In this document: one piece after another, positions 1-10,825 of the stretch
Layout: every line of letters starts with the position of its first letter
How positions within the stretch are numbered: position 1 is the stretch's first letter
Assembly: GCA_006176705.1 (NCBI GenBank)
Contig: QRFJ01006073.1
Span: 1 to 64,000, forward strand
DNA from: Cocos nucifera
Lineage: Eukaryota > Streptophyta > Magnoliopsida > Arecales > Arecaceae
DNA length: 64,000 nucleotides
Direction of reading: 5' to 3'
Program-made: the position numbers and the translations under genes
Notes under the pieces: generated by a model
What the model was told of the DNA's origin: nothing
The model's database searches: none
Seen by the model: the letters and a program-made list of their open reading frames with translations, nothing else

Positions 1-709
1 AAGAGGCCCAGCACACTTGAGGAAATAGAACGCATGAGCAAGATCCTTATGCTTCTGCAATAGGAGCCTCATGTATGCCATGCTATGTACACGACCTGAT
101 ATAGCTCATGCTGTGAGTGTCACAAGCAGATATCAGTCAAATCCAGGTGAAGAACACTGGACTTCTGTGAAATGTATCCTTAAGTACTTGAGAAGAACTA
201 AGGATATGATGCTGGTCTTTGGTAACGGAGAACTCTAAGTCCAAGGATACACAGACTCAGATTTCATGTCCGATATAGATGATCGAAAGTCGACATCTAG
301 GAGTCTGTTTGTGTGCAATGATGGAGCTGTCAGCTAGAAGAGTTCCAAGCAAATGGTGATAGCAGATTCCACCATGGAAGTAGAATATATCGCTGCATCA
401 AAAGCTGCGAAGGAAGCATTCTGGTATAAGAAGTTTACTACAGAAATCGGAGTAATGCCATCAGATGTCATTCCTCTATACTGAGACAACAATGGCGCCA
501 TAGCCCTTGCTAAGGAGCCGAGGTCACCAAAAATCTAAGCTATTGAGCGGCGATACCACCTCATCCGTGATTACCTCGAGAAGGGTTATGTTAAGGTCAA
601 GAGAGTCAACTCCACAGATAATGTGGCAGACCCACTTACAAAGCCGTTGGGCCAGCAGAAGATCGAAGCCCACCTTAAGAAGATGGGACTTAGACTTGTA
701 GCCAATTGA
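1..709 (+). pseudogene. Copia-A pol remnant: end of reverse transcriptase and RNase H
   Basis: This is the C-terminal part of a Ty1/Copia polyprotein, cut by the window edge. Visible in broken frames are the end of the RT domain (MYAMLCTRPDIAHAVS near 71, then the SNPGEEHW and LKYLRRTKD blocks) and the RNase H domain: YTDSDF near 250, a KSTSR block, the EYIAAS-KAAKEAFW helix, DNNGAIALAKEP, ERRYHLIRDYLEKGYVKVKRV and NVADPLTKPL, ending at the stop at 707-709. RNase H would degrade the RNA strand of the RNA/DNA hybrid during reverse transcription in the virus-like particle. It is non-functional: at least two small deletions shift the frame near 45-60 and more follow near 530, and in-frame stops lie near 238, 334 and 482. 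It is followed directly by a polypurine tract and LTR, as expected for the end of Copia pol. The same family recurs at 62701-64000. Confidence 0.9.
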
Positions 710-712
710 CTT

Positions 713-729
713 TAGGACAAGTGGGAGAT
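713..729 (+). other. Copia-A polypurine tract
   Basis: A purine-rich run (aggacaagtgggagat) lies directly between the pol stop and the LTR start TGTTAGAT. This is the usual place for the plus-strand primer of an LTR retrotransposon. Confidence 0.8.
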
Positions 730-2987
730 TGTTAGATATATGTGCCCTAGAAGCCAGAATTGGCTGACACTTGTAATACACTTCTAGGGGCAAAATTATA
801 ATTTTGACTAAAATCAATAAATGGGTTATTTTTTATCACATATGTGTATTTAGTGTCTGTGATACATCCTTTGAGTTAATGGTAATGATAATTCATATTT
901 TCAAGAGTTGAAAATTATGACAAGAATAATCATGTTAACTCATAAAATGCTCCCGACCATAGGATCATCATGAGGATGGTGATGATCCGGAAGGTTGGTG
1001 TTACAATCGCTTCTCTTTAGTAGATGAGTCTTTGAGTCTATGGTGTGGAGACACCGGATGAGAGTACAGGTACTCGTTAGAGAACGAGGGCACTGAGCGT
1101 GACCACCTCGAGTAGTTATTAGGAAGTCTACCTTCTCGTCGTGACTGACTCGATGCTGCGTGGTGTGTCTGGTTCTTTGACCTGAGATGCATCGGCAGTT
1201 CACCTTGAGGGTTTATAGTTTGACTACACCATTACTCGGTCTCCTAGCCATATGGAACCCTGAGGTGTATGTTGGCTATGACATGTTCATTATAGAACTG
1301 GATTGCATCAAGATGGAATCTATCTACCTCGGTGGTAGAGGAGCAGCCCTATGATAATCATGAGAATCAAGTCCAAAAGTCCATGGCCAAGGGTAGAGTG
1401 AAATAATAGAAAGAAGTTTTTATTTAGATTTTCATTGGACTCGAATCAAATGATTATATCATATGACAGAAACTAGGGTTTGACGAGTTCACCTTAACCC
1501 TAATCTGATCGAGGCTCAAGATAGAAAAACTTAATCACATAGGTAGCTGCACCAAGAGGTTCGCATTCAGCTCTGATGGGTTGCCACCATATACTGCTAG
1601 GTGTCACTGGTGGATTTTGGGAGCAATTAGAATGATTTAGATGATCGATCATTCTAGCTGTTCGAATCAGAAGAGTTCTGATCCATCGAAAGGAGTTTCG
1701 ATGATGTCGATGATTAGAGATCATGACATATCCCATTACCATATAGAACTGAACTAACTGGGTCACACAAATAAGGGTTTGAATCTGGTGATCATCAATT
1801 GAACTAATCTAGTTCAATTGATCTGAATGAGATTCAATTAGGTTCTAGGAAATCGTGCTAGCACTCGATTGAACCTAACGTTCTTCTTTTGCTATCATAA
1901 ATAAGTTATCCTGTCTGAGCCAAAGGAGTTTGTGCTCAATCAAAGGCCTTCATATGGTCTGACTGGAGGTTGTCCAAGTTAAAAAAGGTTGTCTTATTTT
2001 GTAACACATTACCTGCCATTTTTGGTCATCTACCATTTTTTGTTCTTTGACTTTGGTCAAAAGTCTAACTTTGATTGGTCAAAAGTTGACCATTGACACT
2101 TTGACTTTTGACCACATGTCACGCACCTATTGGAGAGCTGGTGGAGGCCTATCCCCCTGCTAGAACCTAGCAAGGAAGAGGGTGCACGCCACCCTTGGCG
2201 TGTGCCCAAGTTGGAGGCGCCTAGGAGTCCCTGTTGGACAGGGACTCCATCTTCTTTTTGGATTCTGATTAGAGTTCTCCTAAGAACTAACTTTGACTGA
2301 TCTTAGGCACCCTCTAAGGAGGAATCCAGGGGACTCTATTCCCACCAATCAGATTTAGATCTGATTTCACAAAGAGTTGTGATTGGTTGGAAAGAACAGA
2401 AGTTAGATCACAGACAGTCTATAAATAAGACCCTGCGCCCAACTCAGATTATGATTGAATCACAATTCTCCATGCCCCAAGGCTACCTCTTCCCTCTTCC
2501 TCCATGCCAAACCCACCTTCTCCCTCTCCTCTCCACATCCAAAAGAGTTTTGGAGCTTGGTTGGTGCGATCCAGATCAAAGAAAGGCGTGTGATAGCTAG
2601 AAGGCTGCACTGCTGCAATGGACGACTACTGATCTTCAAAAGGAGTTTTGAAGATCCTCCAGATCTGATTTTTGGAGACGTGATAGAGAAGAAGAAGATC
2701 TCTAGATCCAGCCTGAGTGGATGCCAGTAGAGGCCAGGCACTTGCGTGGCTAGATCCAGAACCTTCCGCTGCTTACAGGATCATCAACGGGTAATAGGAT
2801 TACCCACTTCAAGGTAAATTAAATTTGATTTAATTTATCTAATTTTATTTTAATTTTTAAAATAATAATAATTAGATCTAAAATATCTTAGATCTGATAT
2901 AGATCAAAGAAAAAAAATTTTGAAATATATCTCTTGATCTGATCAGATCTGAACAAACCTGGTCCGGAAAATCAGGATTTTTCTTCA
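730..2987 (+). repeat. Copia-A 3' LTR (2258 bp)
   Basis: The LTR starts TGTTAGATAT just after the polypurine tract and ends TTTTTCTTCA, giving TG...CA ends. The boundaries are confirmed by a second copy in reverse orientation at 27743-30005 that aligns almost end to end. A TATA-box candidate (tataaata) lies at 2420-2427. Open reading frames inside the LTR have no recognisable product, and I treat them as chance frames. The 5' LTR must lie upstream of the window, so an intact target-site duplication cannot be checked. Confidence 0.9.
2420..2427 (+). promoter_or_regulatory. TATA box candidate of Copia-A LTR
   Basis: The motif tataaata sits about 1.7 kb into the LTR. The same motif is conserved on the opposite strand in the inverted LTR copy (28312-28319), so it is a plausible U3/R promoter. 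No transcript data are available. Confidence 0.5.
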
Positions 2988-3079
2988 TGTAATTCATGTT
3001 GTAGAATTTATTGCATAATATTTTTTGGATGTTTATATCTTGTTGCTTTTGTTTATTGCATTACATAATGATAGACCCA

Positions 3080-3388
3080 TCAATTAATTAGTGTACATAA
3101 TCTCCAACATCCGTACAATTATATGTAATTATACGGATTAGAGAATTATGTACAATGATCAATTGATTGTCCAATATGGATAGTTCAGAAATTATAGATA
3201 ATTCTATAGATAATTGTAGTAATCAAATGGTATGCTAAGGATTTTGAATGAAATTTTGGACAGTATTTTTCTTTTGTTCTTCTTAAATGGGATAATTAAG
3301 GGAAAATGCTGCCAAAATTTTATTGGATCCCTATTGCATATCATTTGATTACTATAATGAACCTATAGAATTAATGTAATTTCTGAAT
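3080..3388. repeat. Two hairpins in the CACTA-A 5' region
   Basis: Two inverted repeats lie before the transposase start. The first pairs about 3080-3122 with 3125-3166 (blocks such as gtgtacataatct against agaattatgtac, and atccgtacaatta against taattatacggat). The second pairs 3184-3235 with 3336-3387 (ttcagaaatt...ggtatgc against gcatatc...aatttctgaa), and its spacer carries a further inner inverted pair (attttggacagtatttt against aaaatgctgccaaaat). No coding potential is seen at 2993-3500. These may be transposase-binding or leader structures of the CACTA element. Confidence 0.7.
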
Positions 3389-3505
3389 AGGATAGGACCT
3401 ATCTTTACTTATTAGTTGGTGATAGGATGTATTTATTGCATATCTAAAAATGATATTTAATCTGAGTTTCATACATGATTTACTTACAGTATCATCATTT
3501 TTAAA

Positions 3506-3780
3506 ATGGATAAGAGGTGGATGAAGTTTAGTAGGCTCTCGCTAGAATATAAGGTTGGACTTCAAAAATTTCTTGATTATGCTATAGAGAAATTTGGGGA
3601 CCACGGATTGATCTAATGTTCTTGTAAAAAGTGTATGGATGGACCGTAGCTATCTCGTCAAGATGTCAATGATCACCTCACTATTTATAATTTTAAAGCC
3701 AATCATAAAATTTGTTGGGACCAACATGGTGAGGCAGGTTGTAAGGAGGCGATCAACCTGAAGGGGGAGTGAAACAAATG
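3506..3780 (+). pseudogene. CACTA-A transposase N-terminus (transposase-associated domain)
   Basis: The ATG at 3506 opens a frame starting MDKRWMKFSRLS-EYKVGLQKFLDYA, followed by CSCKKCMDGP and a DHLTIYNFKANHKICWDQHGEAG block. This is the pattern of the transposase-associated domain (Pfam Transpos_assoc, a Cys/His zinc-binding fold) found at the N-terminus of plant TNP2-class CACTA transposases. A stop near 3615 and another near 3648 break the frame. The start was chosen because MDK.WM is the typical start of the family and follows the AT-rich leader. It continues downstream into the TNP2 core in the same direction. Confidence 0.8.
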
Positions 3781-5232
3781 ATTTGTGATATTTTTCCATT
3801 TGTTGGCCATAATGACATTGCATCTACATCCATGTCTGATCCTATGATTGGTCGAATGACAAACATTGAGGATGTGGAGAAGATCCATAAGTTGATGGAG
3901 GATGCTAATATTTCATTGTATTTCGGATGTGAAAAGATGGTGAAGCTTAAGTTCTTAATCCAGTTGTATCATGCGAAATGCTCCAATGGGTTCAGTAATA
4001 ATGGAGTGAACTGCATACTAGAGCTTTTGAAGGATATTCTTTCAGATGATGCACGAATTTCGAAGAATAATTATGAGTTATCGAAGATTATTGAATAGCT
4101 GGGCTTTACTTATATCAAGATACATGCATGTCCCAATGATTACATGCTCTATTGGGAGGGGGATGTCAACTGCAACGAGTGCACGAGGTGCGGTGTATCA
4201 AGATGGAAATAGAATAAAGATGGCACATCGACTCATGTACCTCAAAAGTTAATGTGGCACTTTCTTTTGATTTTGAGACTACAAAAGTTGTTTATGTCAG
4301 TAAAGACATTGAAGGACATGAGATGGTAGGAAGAGAATCGAACAAAAGATGATGCATTGAGGCATCCAGCTGATGGAGAGGCATGGCAGAAGTTTAATGA
4401 ATTACATTCCGACTTTGCATAAGAGATACGTAATGTGAGGTTGGGCTTGTCGTGCGATGGTTTCAACCCATTCAAGCATATGAATACCATCCACAGTGTA
4501 TGGCCAGTATTTATTCATGTTTATAACCTCCCACCATGGATGTGAATGAAAAAATTCTTTGCTTTTATGATAGTGCTCATCCCTGGACCGATGGAGGTAG
4601 GTAATGATATTGATGTTTATTTGTAGCCTCTTATTGTCAAGCTGAAATAGTTATGGAGCATTCAAGATGTTCCAACTCTTGATGCTTTGCTGAATGAGTC
4701 ATTCTCCATACGTGCAATGCTTTTATGGATAATAAATGACTTTCCAGCCTATGCCCTAATGTTAGGTTGGAGCACCAAAGGTGAGCTAGCATGCTCGATC
4801 TGTGGAAGAAACATCTGATTTAGAAGGTTGACACATCGAAGGAGCTTTAGCTATATGGGGCATCAACGTTTCCACCGTCGAAACCATCCATACAGAAGGG
4901 ATGCACGCTCCTTCGATGGCACTGTTGAAGAAGGTGAGGTGCCTGACCGGGTCTAGGAGTGAAGTACTTATAGAGTTGGATGGTCTCAATATTAAATTTG
5001 GGAAAGGTGATCCGATTGATGATAAAACAAGAAAGCGTCAATCAAAGAAAGATGACACACACTTTAATTGAAGGAAAAAGAGCATCTTCTTTGACTTGCC
5101 ATATTAGGAGACAAACTTATTGCGCCATTGCTTAGATGTAATGCATATTGAAAAGAATGTGTGCGAGCTCCTTTTGGCAATAATCTTGAATATCAAGGAT
5201 AAGATCAAGGATGACTTAAATTCTTGACTTGA
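3769..5232 (+). pseudogene. CACTA-A TNP2-like transposase core
   Basis: This is the catalytic part of the En/Spm-type transposase, which binds and cuts the element ends in the nucleus. In successive frames I see an EDVEKIHKLMEDAN...KFLIQLYHAKCSNG stretch (3769-4096), NDYMLYWEGDVNCNECTRCGVSRWK (about 4130-4210), EIRNVRLGLSCDGFNPF (near 4430-4470), SVWPVFIHVYNLPPWM (4495-4545), LIPGPMEVGNDIDVYL (4580-4625), SIRAMLLWIINDFPAYALMLGWSTKGELACSICGR (4705-4810) and LLRHCLDVMHIEKNVCE (5115-5170). These are signature blocks of Pfam Transposase_21 (TNP2). Stops lie at about 4096, 4210, 4328, 4623 and 5085, so it is dead. Whether introns once lay between the blocks cannot be settled by eye. Confidence 0.88.
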
Positions 5233-5233
5233 C

Positions 5234-5902
5234 TTGAAAGAATGGGGTATTAGAAGATCACTCCATTCAGAGCCAATAGGGGGAGAACAGCGGAGGCTTC
5301 CTCATGCATGCTATGTTATGAATGCCTCCGAACGGTCCATATTTCTTCATGTGTTGAAGAACATAAAGGTCCCAGATGGATACTCAAGCAACATATCAAA
5401 GCGTATGAATAGTAAAGATGTCAAACTTGGAGGATTGAAGACTCATGATTATCATGTACTGATGCAAGAATTAATTCTAATAGCTATTCGTCGTATGTTG
5501 CTAAAAAATGTTAGAATGGCGGTTATTCATCTTAGCAACTTTTATAGAGATATTTATGCAAAGAGATTGCTTAAGAAAGACGTGAAGAAAATGAAGGCAA
5601 GGGCAGTAACTATATTATGTGATCTAGAGAAGATATTTTCACCATCATTTTTTACCATTATGATGCATCTCATCATGTACCTTGCGGAAGAAGTTGCACT
5701 TGGAGGCCCAGCATTCTATCGATGGATGTATTCTATTAAGAGAAATATTCAAACTCTAAAATCTTATGTAAGAAATATGAATCGCCTGGAGGGATCTATA
5801 GTAGAAGCTTATTTGGATCAAGAGTATATAGATTTTTATACCATATACTTAAACAAGCCCGAGACATGTCATAATCGGCCAATGAGAAATCAGGGTGATT
5901 AG
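5234..5902 (+). pseudogene. CACTA-A transposase DUF4218 region
   Basis: This 222-residue open frame is the longest one left in this transposon. It reads through a SLHSEPIGG block, the conserved FLHVLKNIKVPDGYSSNI-RMN, LGGLKTHDYHVLMQ, FFTIMMHLIMYLAEEVALGGPAFYRWMYSIKR and LKSYVRNMNRLEGSIVEAYL. This succession is typical of the DUF4218 domain that follows TNP2 in plant CACTA transposases. Its biochemical role is not established beyond this association. The frame is continuous with the broken TNP2 core just upstream (a stop near 5227) and with a DUF4216 region downstream, so the ATG at 5261 or 5318 is unlikely to be a true start. Confidence 0.9.
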
Positions 5903-6945
5903 TATGAGCCAATTAAGCCTACATTTGAGTCCATTCCATAGCCAGGTGGACTTTCCACTTCATACCGCCTCACTAATTTGAGCATTGAGGAAAGGGGTAA
6001 GGCACACCGCTACGTGCTCTTCAACTGTGATGTCATTAAGCCGTACATAAGGTGAGTCACTTAGCATTATTTATTTCATAATAATTAAAAAAAATCTAAT
6101 TATACCTAAATTTGTTCTTTGTGCATGCAACAAACACAAGGAGGTCATAAGAGTAAAATATGGAGCTTTAAGTATGCGGAAGAAAGAAAAATGCAAAGCA
6201 ATGAATTTTTTGAATGGTTCAAAGATCATGTAGGCAATTATATATTCTTGCCTGCTACAACTTATTGAAATATGTTTACTAATTAGATGTCATCTTCTTA
6301 ATTAGGTGTGGAGATTGTCACTCAGTGATGTGAGCCCTGAAGTGCATGCTCTTTCAATAGACCCTAATCATACTGTGCGTGAGTATAAATAGCTCATCAT
6401 TAATAGCTACAGATTTAATATTCACAGCAGATCCATAAATATGGCAATACAAAATGGTAGCGTCATGTTAAGCACCACCGCTGGGTGTTATACTAGCTCG
6501 AGGGATTCACAACCTCGTACAGAGGATTTGAACTATTATGGCGTGGTGGAGAAGACAATCATCTTGGACTATTATTCTAAAGGAAGGATTGCATTGATGA
6601 AGTATGATTGGTTTGACATCTTATCATAATCTTAGATGAAGACTAATGAGTGTGGTTTTACTCTCGTTAACATACAACGCCATCTCTACACTGAAAAGTC
6701 GTATATACTTACCTCCTAAGCTAGTCAAGTCTTCTATGTTAGTGATTCCTTGGAGCTTCAATAGGATGTTGTTGTGAGGATGGTGCCTAGGCATATTTTT
6801 GATGATACTAAAGTTGATGACGATGTTGAATCATGCATGCAAAGCGCTCCTCTAGGACAAAACTTACCTAGTACTATCGAGATCCTAGACACATTTGTCA
6901 GGAGCGATGGTGACATCTATATTGTAGATGCCACTAGGTGATGAC
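5903..6945 (+). pseudogene. CACTA-A transposase C-terminal DUF4216 region
   Basis: Downstream of DUF4218 the frame shows KAHRYVLFNCDVIKPYI (5998-6050). A likely intron follows (donor gtgagt at 6052, acceptor near 6128), then KIWSFKYAEERKMQSNEFFEWFKDHV. A second probable intron runs from 6231 to about 6305, followed by VWRLSLSD, then INSYRFN, NGSVMLSTTAGCYTSSRDSQP, EDLNYYGVVEKTIILDYYSKGRIALMKYDWFDIL (6441-6629) and ECGFTLVN-QRHLYTEKSYILTS-ASQVFYVSD. This is the DUF4216 domain of plant CACTA transposases. Stops at 6391, 6627, 6719 and 6763 interrupt it. The gene fades out near 6945. Confidence 0.82.
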
Positions 6946-7133
6946 TTCAACATTCTGGTATAAATTATTAGAGTCTAATTATTTCTTTCTTTTGATCTTT
7001 GGAAGCGTAAGAAAAATGTGTGCCATGCGAGTAGGCTGTGCCGACCACTAAGAGAACCCCAATTTGGTATAAATATTAGAGACTATTTATTGATACTATA
7101 CTAATATTATTGTTCAACATCTTATATTGATTA

Positions 7134-7370
7134 ATGTTCATTAACGTTGTAGATCACGATGGCATCGAAACACCATCTAGCTTTCACCCTTGTCCCTCGA
7201 TGGGTTACACACAATTCAGCATCCGAGGAGCAGTTGGAGCATACTACATCCACCTCAGTGCACATTTTGAAGTCATGAGCTTCGAGGATATGTTAGCCCG
7301 CATTCCAGCTCCGGCTCTGGCTCTGACTCCGGCTCCAACTCTAGCTCCGGTGATGTAGATTTAGGAGACT
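7134..7370 (+). pseudogene. CACTA-A second-protein exon, Ala/Pro-rich tail
   Basis: A short frame opens after the AT-rich stretch 6960-7130. The sequence from about 7130 (taatgttcattaacgt, then a frame starting ATGGCATCG near 7160) is clearly homologous to the minus-strand exon at 12720-13010 of CACTA-B, which starts in the same way. A run of PAPALALTPAPTLAP follows. In CACTA elements a second protein is spliced from exons near the 3' end, and this is likely one of its exons. No catalytic motif is visible. The 3' flank (7360-7540) is also shared with CACTA-B (13010-13150). Confidence 0.5.
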
Positions 7371-7544
7371 TTTGATGTATTTTATTTTTTTAAAAAAATA
7401 TTATAATAAATTTTATTCGATAATAAAATTTTAGCATTTTAGAATAATTTTTATATTTATTATATTCTTTTATGTTATATATCCATATTTATCAGATAAA
7501 ATATATAAAAAAATAAAAATTTTAATTTATTTAATTATAAAAAG

Positions 7545-7950
7545 ATCTACGATAGTGGTTTTATAATCGCTATCATATCCATGCCAACCGCGGTCATAGA
7601 TCCATGGTGCTAACGGTGCCAACTGCTATATTAGACCTATGATAGAGGTTAAGAAATCGCTGCTATAGATTACCTATGACAGCAGTTATATAACTACTGC
7701 TATAAATAACCTATGGCAGCGGTTACGTAATCGCTGCTATAGATCGGTCTATTGCAGTGATTTATAAATTGCTGCAATAGGCTATTTATGGCAGCGGTTC
7801 AAACAATCGCTATAACAACCACTACCATAGAGCTACGGTGACAGTCGTAGTGGCAGCGGTTAGAAAACCGCTGCCATAGCCTATGGCAGCAGTTTTTTGG
7901 GCTATCGTAGTGGTTATGAATCGCTGCCGTAGCTCTTTTTTGTAGTAGTC
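7545..7950 (+). repeat. CACTA-A subterminal repeats and right terminus
   Basis: About ten units of a roughly 40-50-bp motif alternate in both orientations: variants of tatggcagcggtt and its complement aaccgctgccata. Subterminal arrays like this are where CACTA transposases bind. The array ends in cgctgccgtagctcttttttgtagtagtc, matching the inverse of CACTACTACAAAAA except for the last base (G changed to C at 7950). Confidence 0.85.
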
Positions 7951-7974
7951 TAGCTATGAATGAATGATAAGAAA

Positions 7975-8435
7975 TATCAAAGGAGAAGACAAAAGAAAAA
8001 TTCAAGGATAGATCAAAGTTTCAGGATCAAAGGAAGATATTGAAATGTTATAAATATCATCAGCCTAGACATCTGAGGAGAGATTGTCCCTTTTTAAGAT
8101 CAGAAAAAGGAAAGGCCAGTAAGGAAGATAATACAGCTTCTGTGAGTAGTGGAGAAGACCTGTTAGTTATATCAGATGGATCTACAGTGTGATACTATAT
8201 GGATATTGGATTCAGCATGCTCACACCACTATACTTCTCATCGAGAGTGGTTTGCTACCTACCAGAAGATCGATGGTGGAAGTGTCAGCCTTAGAGATAA
8301 TCACCCATGCAAAGTAGCTGGAGTTGGCTCTATCAGGTTGAGGATGTATGATAAAATTATTCATACATTATCAAATATCAGGCATGTATCAAAGTTGACA
8401 AAGAATTTGATTTCTTTAGGCTACTTGGAGAAGTA
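7975..8435 (+). pseudogene. Copia-B gag C-terminus and protease
   Basis: A basic stretch rich in Lys, Arg and Gln leads into a zinc knuckle near 8038-8085 (CYKYHQPRHLRRDC). The spacing C-x2-x-x4-H-x4-C is preserved but the second Cys is now Tyr. After a stop near 8190 the aspartic protease begins with WILDSACSHHYT (near 8206), whose DSA replaces the usual DSG/DTG. VSLRDNHPCKVAGVGSIRL and the C-terminal KNLISLGYLEK of this fold follow. The knuckle packages RNA and the protease would cut the Gag-Pol polyprotein. It is broken by stops at 8190 and 8434. Confidence 0.85.
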
Positions 8436-9410
8436 GGGTTATGCTTTTAGCAGCTAGGCTGGGAGTGAATGTCTGAAAATTTTTAAGAAAGCTTTGGTGG
8501 TGATGAGAGGTAGAAGATTGAGCAACAATCTTTACAAAATGAAAGGCTCAGTGGTGAATGATAGTGCAGAGGTGCTAGCAGTGGTAGAGGAGGAGCAGAT
8601 TTTATATCGACTGTGATACTATCGGATGGATCATATAAGTGATTGTGGGCTCACTGAACTTAATAGAAGAGGTATGATCCCAGCCCTGAAGAAGAAGGGC
8701 ATAGATTTGTGTGAGCCGTATATCTTTGGCAAGCGGCATAGGATAAAGTTTGCCAGAAGTACCAAGCATAGTGAAGAAGTGCTGGATTTAGTGCACTCAG
8801 ATATATGGAGACCAACTCCTATATCAGCTAGAGGTAGGGCAAAGTATTTTATCACTTTCATTGATGATTTCTCAAAGAATGTGTGGGTTTATCTAATTAG
8901 AGAAAAATCAGAGGTGTTTGCCCAGTTCAGAGCATGGAGAGCTGAAGTAGAGAAGGAGTTAAGAAGACAGGTGAAGTGTCTGAGGTCAGAAAATGAAGAA
9001 AGTATACTAGCCTGAAGTTTAGGAGGTATTGTGAAAAAAATGGCATCAAATGCCATTACACGGTGAAGATGACTCCCCAGTAGAATGGTGTCGCGGAGAG
9101 AATAAACTGAACATTGACCGAAAAGGTATGGAGTTTGAAGCTGCAAACATCACTTTCAAAATCTTTTTAGGGTGATGCTTTAACTTTTTCTTATTTTCTT
9201 GTGAATAGGTCCCCATATCGTAAGCTAAACGGATAATTTTCTAGAGGAGGTTTGGAGTGGGAAGGTGGAGTTTGGCTACTCGAAGGTCTTCGGCTGTCCG
9301 ACCTATGCACATGTGGATGCAATCGAGAGTAGCAAATTGGATCTGAAATCTCAAAAGATGACATTCATAGGATACCCACAAGGAGTCAAGGGGTATCTGT
9401 TGTAGGACTC
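8436..9410 (+). pseudogene. Copia-B integrase
   Basis: The GAG-pre-integrase region is decayed (a degraded HISDCGLTELNRRGMIPAL near 8630). The integrase core follows: LDLVHSDIWRPTPISARGRAKYFITFIDDFSKNVWVYLI (8785-8895) with the first catalytic Asp in HSD, and an Asn in CLRSENEES where the second Asp is expected (near 8980). From 9015 the frame is lost. SYSKVFGCPTYAHVD, KLDLKSQKMTFIGYPQGVKGYLL and VMSRDVIFDEKSIL reappear at 9270-9465. The product would insert the cDNA into the genome. Stops at 9013 and 9403 and several frameshifts mark it as dead. Confidence 0.85.
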
Positions 9411-10825
9411 TTAGGCACCGAAGTCAGTGATGAGTAGGGACGTTATCTTTGATGAGAAGAGCATCTTGAGGAGGTTTGGGATAGATGGCACTGGAGAGAC
9501 AAATGTGAACAACACTGGCCAGTCTGAGACAGATTACATGTAGTTTGAATCCACGTATAGGAGTGTTCCTATTGAGGTGGAGCTGGGTAGGAGAAAAGAT
9601 ACTCAGATGGAAGACTGACATGAAGTGCCAGTAGTTCAAATGGATGTGCAGGATCAGCCACAGACATCAGGTAGAGATGTGCTAGTTGGAGTGGCTTTGC
9701 ACAAATCCCAGCATACTATTAGGAGATCAGTTAGATATGGCATTGATGAGGTTATCTCCTATGTACTCATCATTACTAATGGAGATCCAAAATATTATGC
9801 AAAGACTATGGAGAGTGAGGATCATGATTCATGGATGCAGGCCATGATGGAGGAGATGGAATCACTTGAAAAGAATCAAATATGGCAGCTGGTGGATCTT
9901 ATTAGGTGCTCGACCTAATGGCTCAAAGTTGGTGTTCATAAAGAAAGAGGCACCTTCAAAATAAGGTAGAGTTAGATTCAAAGCAAGACTGGTAGTAAAA
10001 GGATAGTCACAAAGTGAAGAAATTGACTACATAAAAATTTTCTCTCCTATGGTGCGTTATACATCTATTCAAATTTTGCTGTCACTGGTGGCATAGTACA
10101 ACATGGAGTTGGAATAGATGGATATGAAGATGGCCTTCCTTCATGGCACATTGGAGGAAAGGATCTACATGAAGCAGCTAGATGGTTTCATGGAGACTAA
10201 ATAGGAAGAAAAGGTGTGTTTGCTCAGAAAGTCTTTGTATGGTTTGAAATAGTTTCCTCGATAATGGTATAGAAGATTTGATAGTTTTATTTTGAGCCTG
10301 AGTTTCAGTAGATGTAAACATGATTGCTGTGTCTACATTAAGAATGTAGATGAGGAGGATACTCTGTACCTGCTACTGTATGTAGATGATATGCTTATAG
10401 CCAGTAGAAGTATGAAAGTTTTAAAAAGGCTGAAAAGGGCATTACCATCTGAGTTTGAGATGAAGGATCTGGGTCCAACTGAGAAATTTCTTAGAATGAA
10501 GATTTGCAGAGATAGGTGCAAAGGAGTGCTCCATTTGTCACAAGAAAGATATGTCCAAAAGGTTTCAGAAAGATTTGGGATGGAGAAGGCCAAACCTGTA
10601 GAGACGCCATTACCAAGCCATATATCTCTCTTCAAGTTACAAAGCCTCCAGTTAGAAGAGGTGAGAGAATACATGAAAGGAGTCTCTTATATGAATGTTG
10701 TAGGTAGTGTGATGTACACAATGGTGTGCTATAGACCAGATATAGCACATGCAGTGAGCATGGTTAATAGATACATGGCTAACCCTAAGAAGAAATACTG
10801 GAAAGCAATGAAATGGATATTGTGA
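9411..10825 (+). pseudogene. Copia-B reverse transcriptase
   Basis: RT begins near 9770 with DPKYYAKTMESEDHDSWMQAMMEEMESLEKNQIWQLVDL. After a frameshift come KARLVVKG-like and FSPMVRYTSIQILLSLVA blocks (10030-10095), MDMKMAFLHGTLEERIYMKQLDGF and LRKSLYGLK (10120-10250). The catalytic LLYVDDMLIAS at about 10370-10400 is intact. LKRALPSEFEMKDLGPTEKFLRMKI, the SYMNVVGSVMYTMVCYRPDIAHAVS block and MANPKKKYWKAMKWIL follow. It would copy element RNA into cDNA in the virus-like particle. Many CAG/CAA and TGG codons have become stops (for example near 9916, 10095 and 10249). The lineage resembles TNT1/Tork by eye. Confidence 0.9.

Larger units (their letters stand above)
2988..7950 (+). mobile_element. 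CACTA-A (En/Spm-type) DNA transposon, 5' end not in the window
   Basis: This segment lies between the Copia-A LTR and a CACTA-type terminus. It carries a TNP2-class transposase remnant (3506-6940), a further exon (7134-7370), subterminal repeats (7545-7935) and a right terminus reading tttttgtagtagt plus C, one base off the inverse of CACTACTACAAAAA, at 7937-7950. The bases TGTAA at 2988-2992 would be one copy of the Copia-A target duplication. I infer that Copia-A inserted into this transposon, so its left terminus lies outside the window. The next bases, TAG (7951-7953), would be its 3-bp target duplication, and the disrupted Copia-B gag resumes there. Confidence 0.75.

Noticed and set aside
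524..817. Minus-strand frame of 97 codons over the Copia-A RNase H and LTR start
   Set aside because: It is a shadow of the plus-strand pol remnant and crosses the polypurine tract and LTR boundary.
2455..2741. Overlapping ORFs on both strands in the Copia-A LTR
   Set aside because: They lie inside the LTR just downstream of the TATA candidate. The counterpart frames in the inverted LTR (28066-28371) have different stops, so there is no conserved protein.
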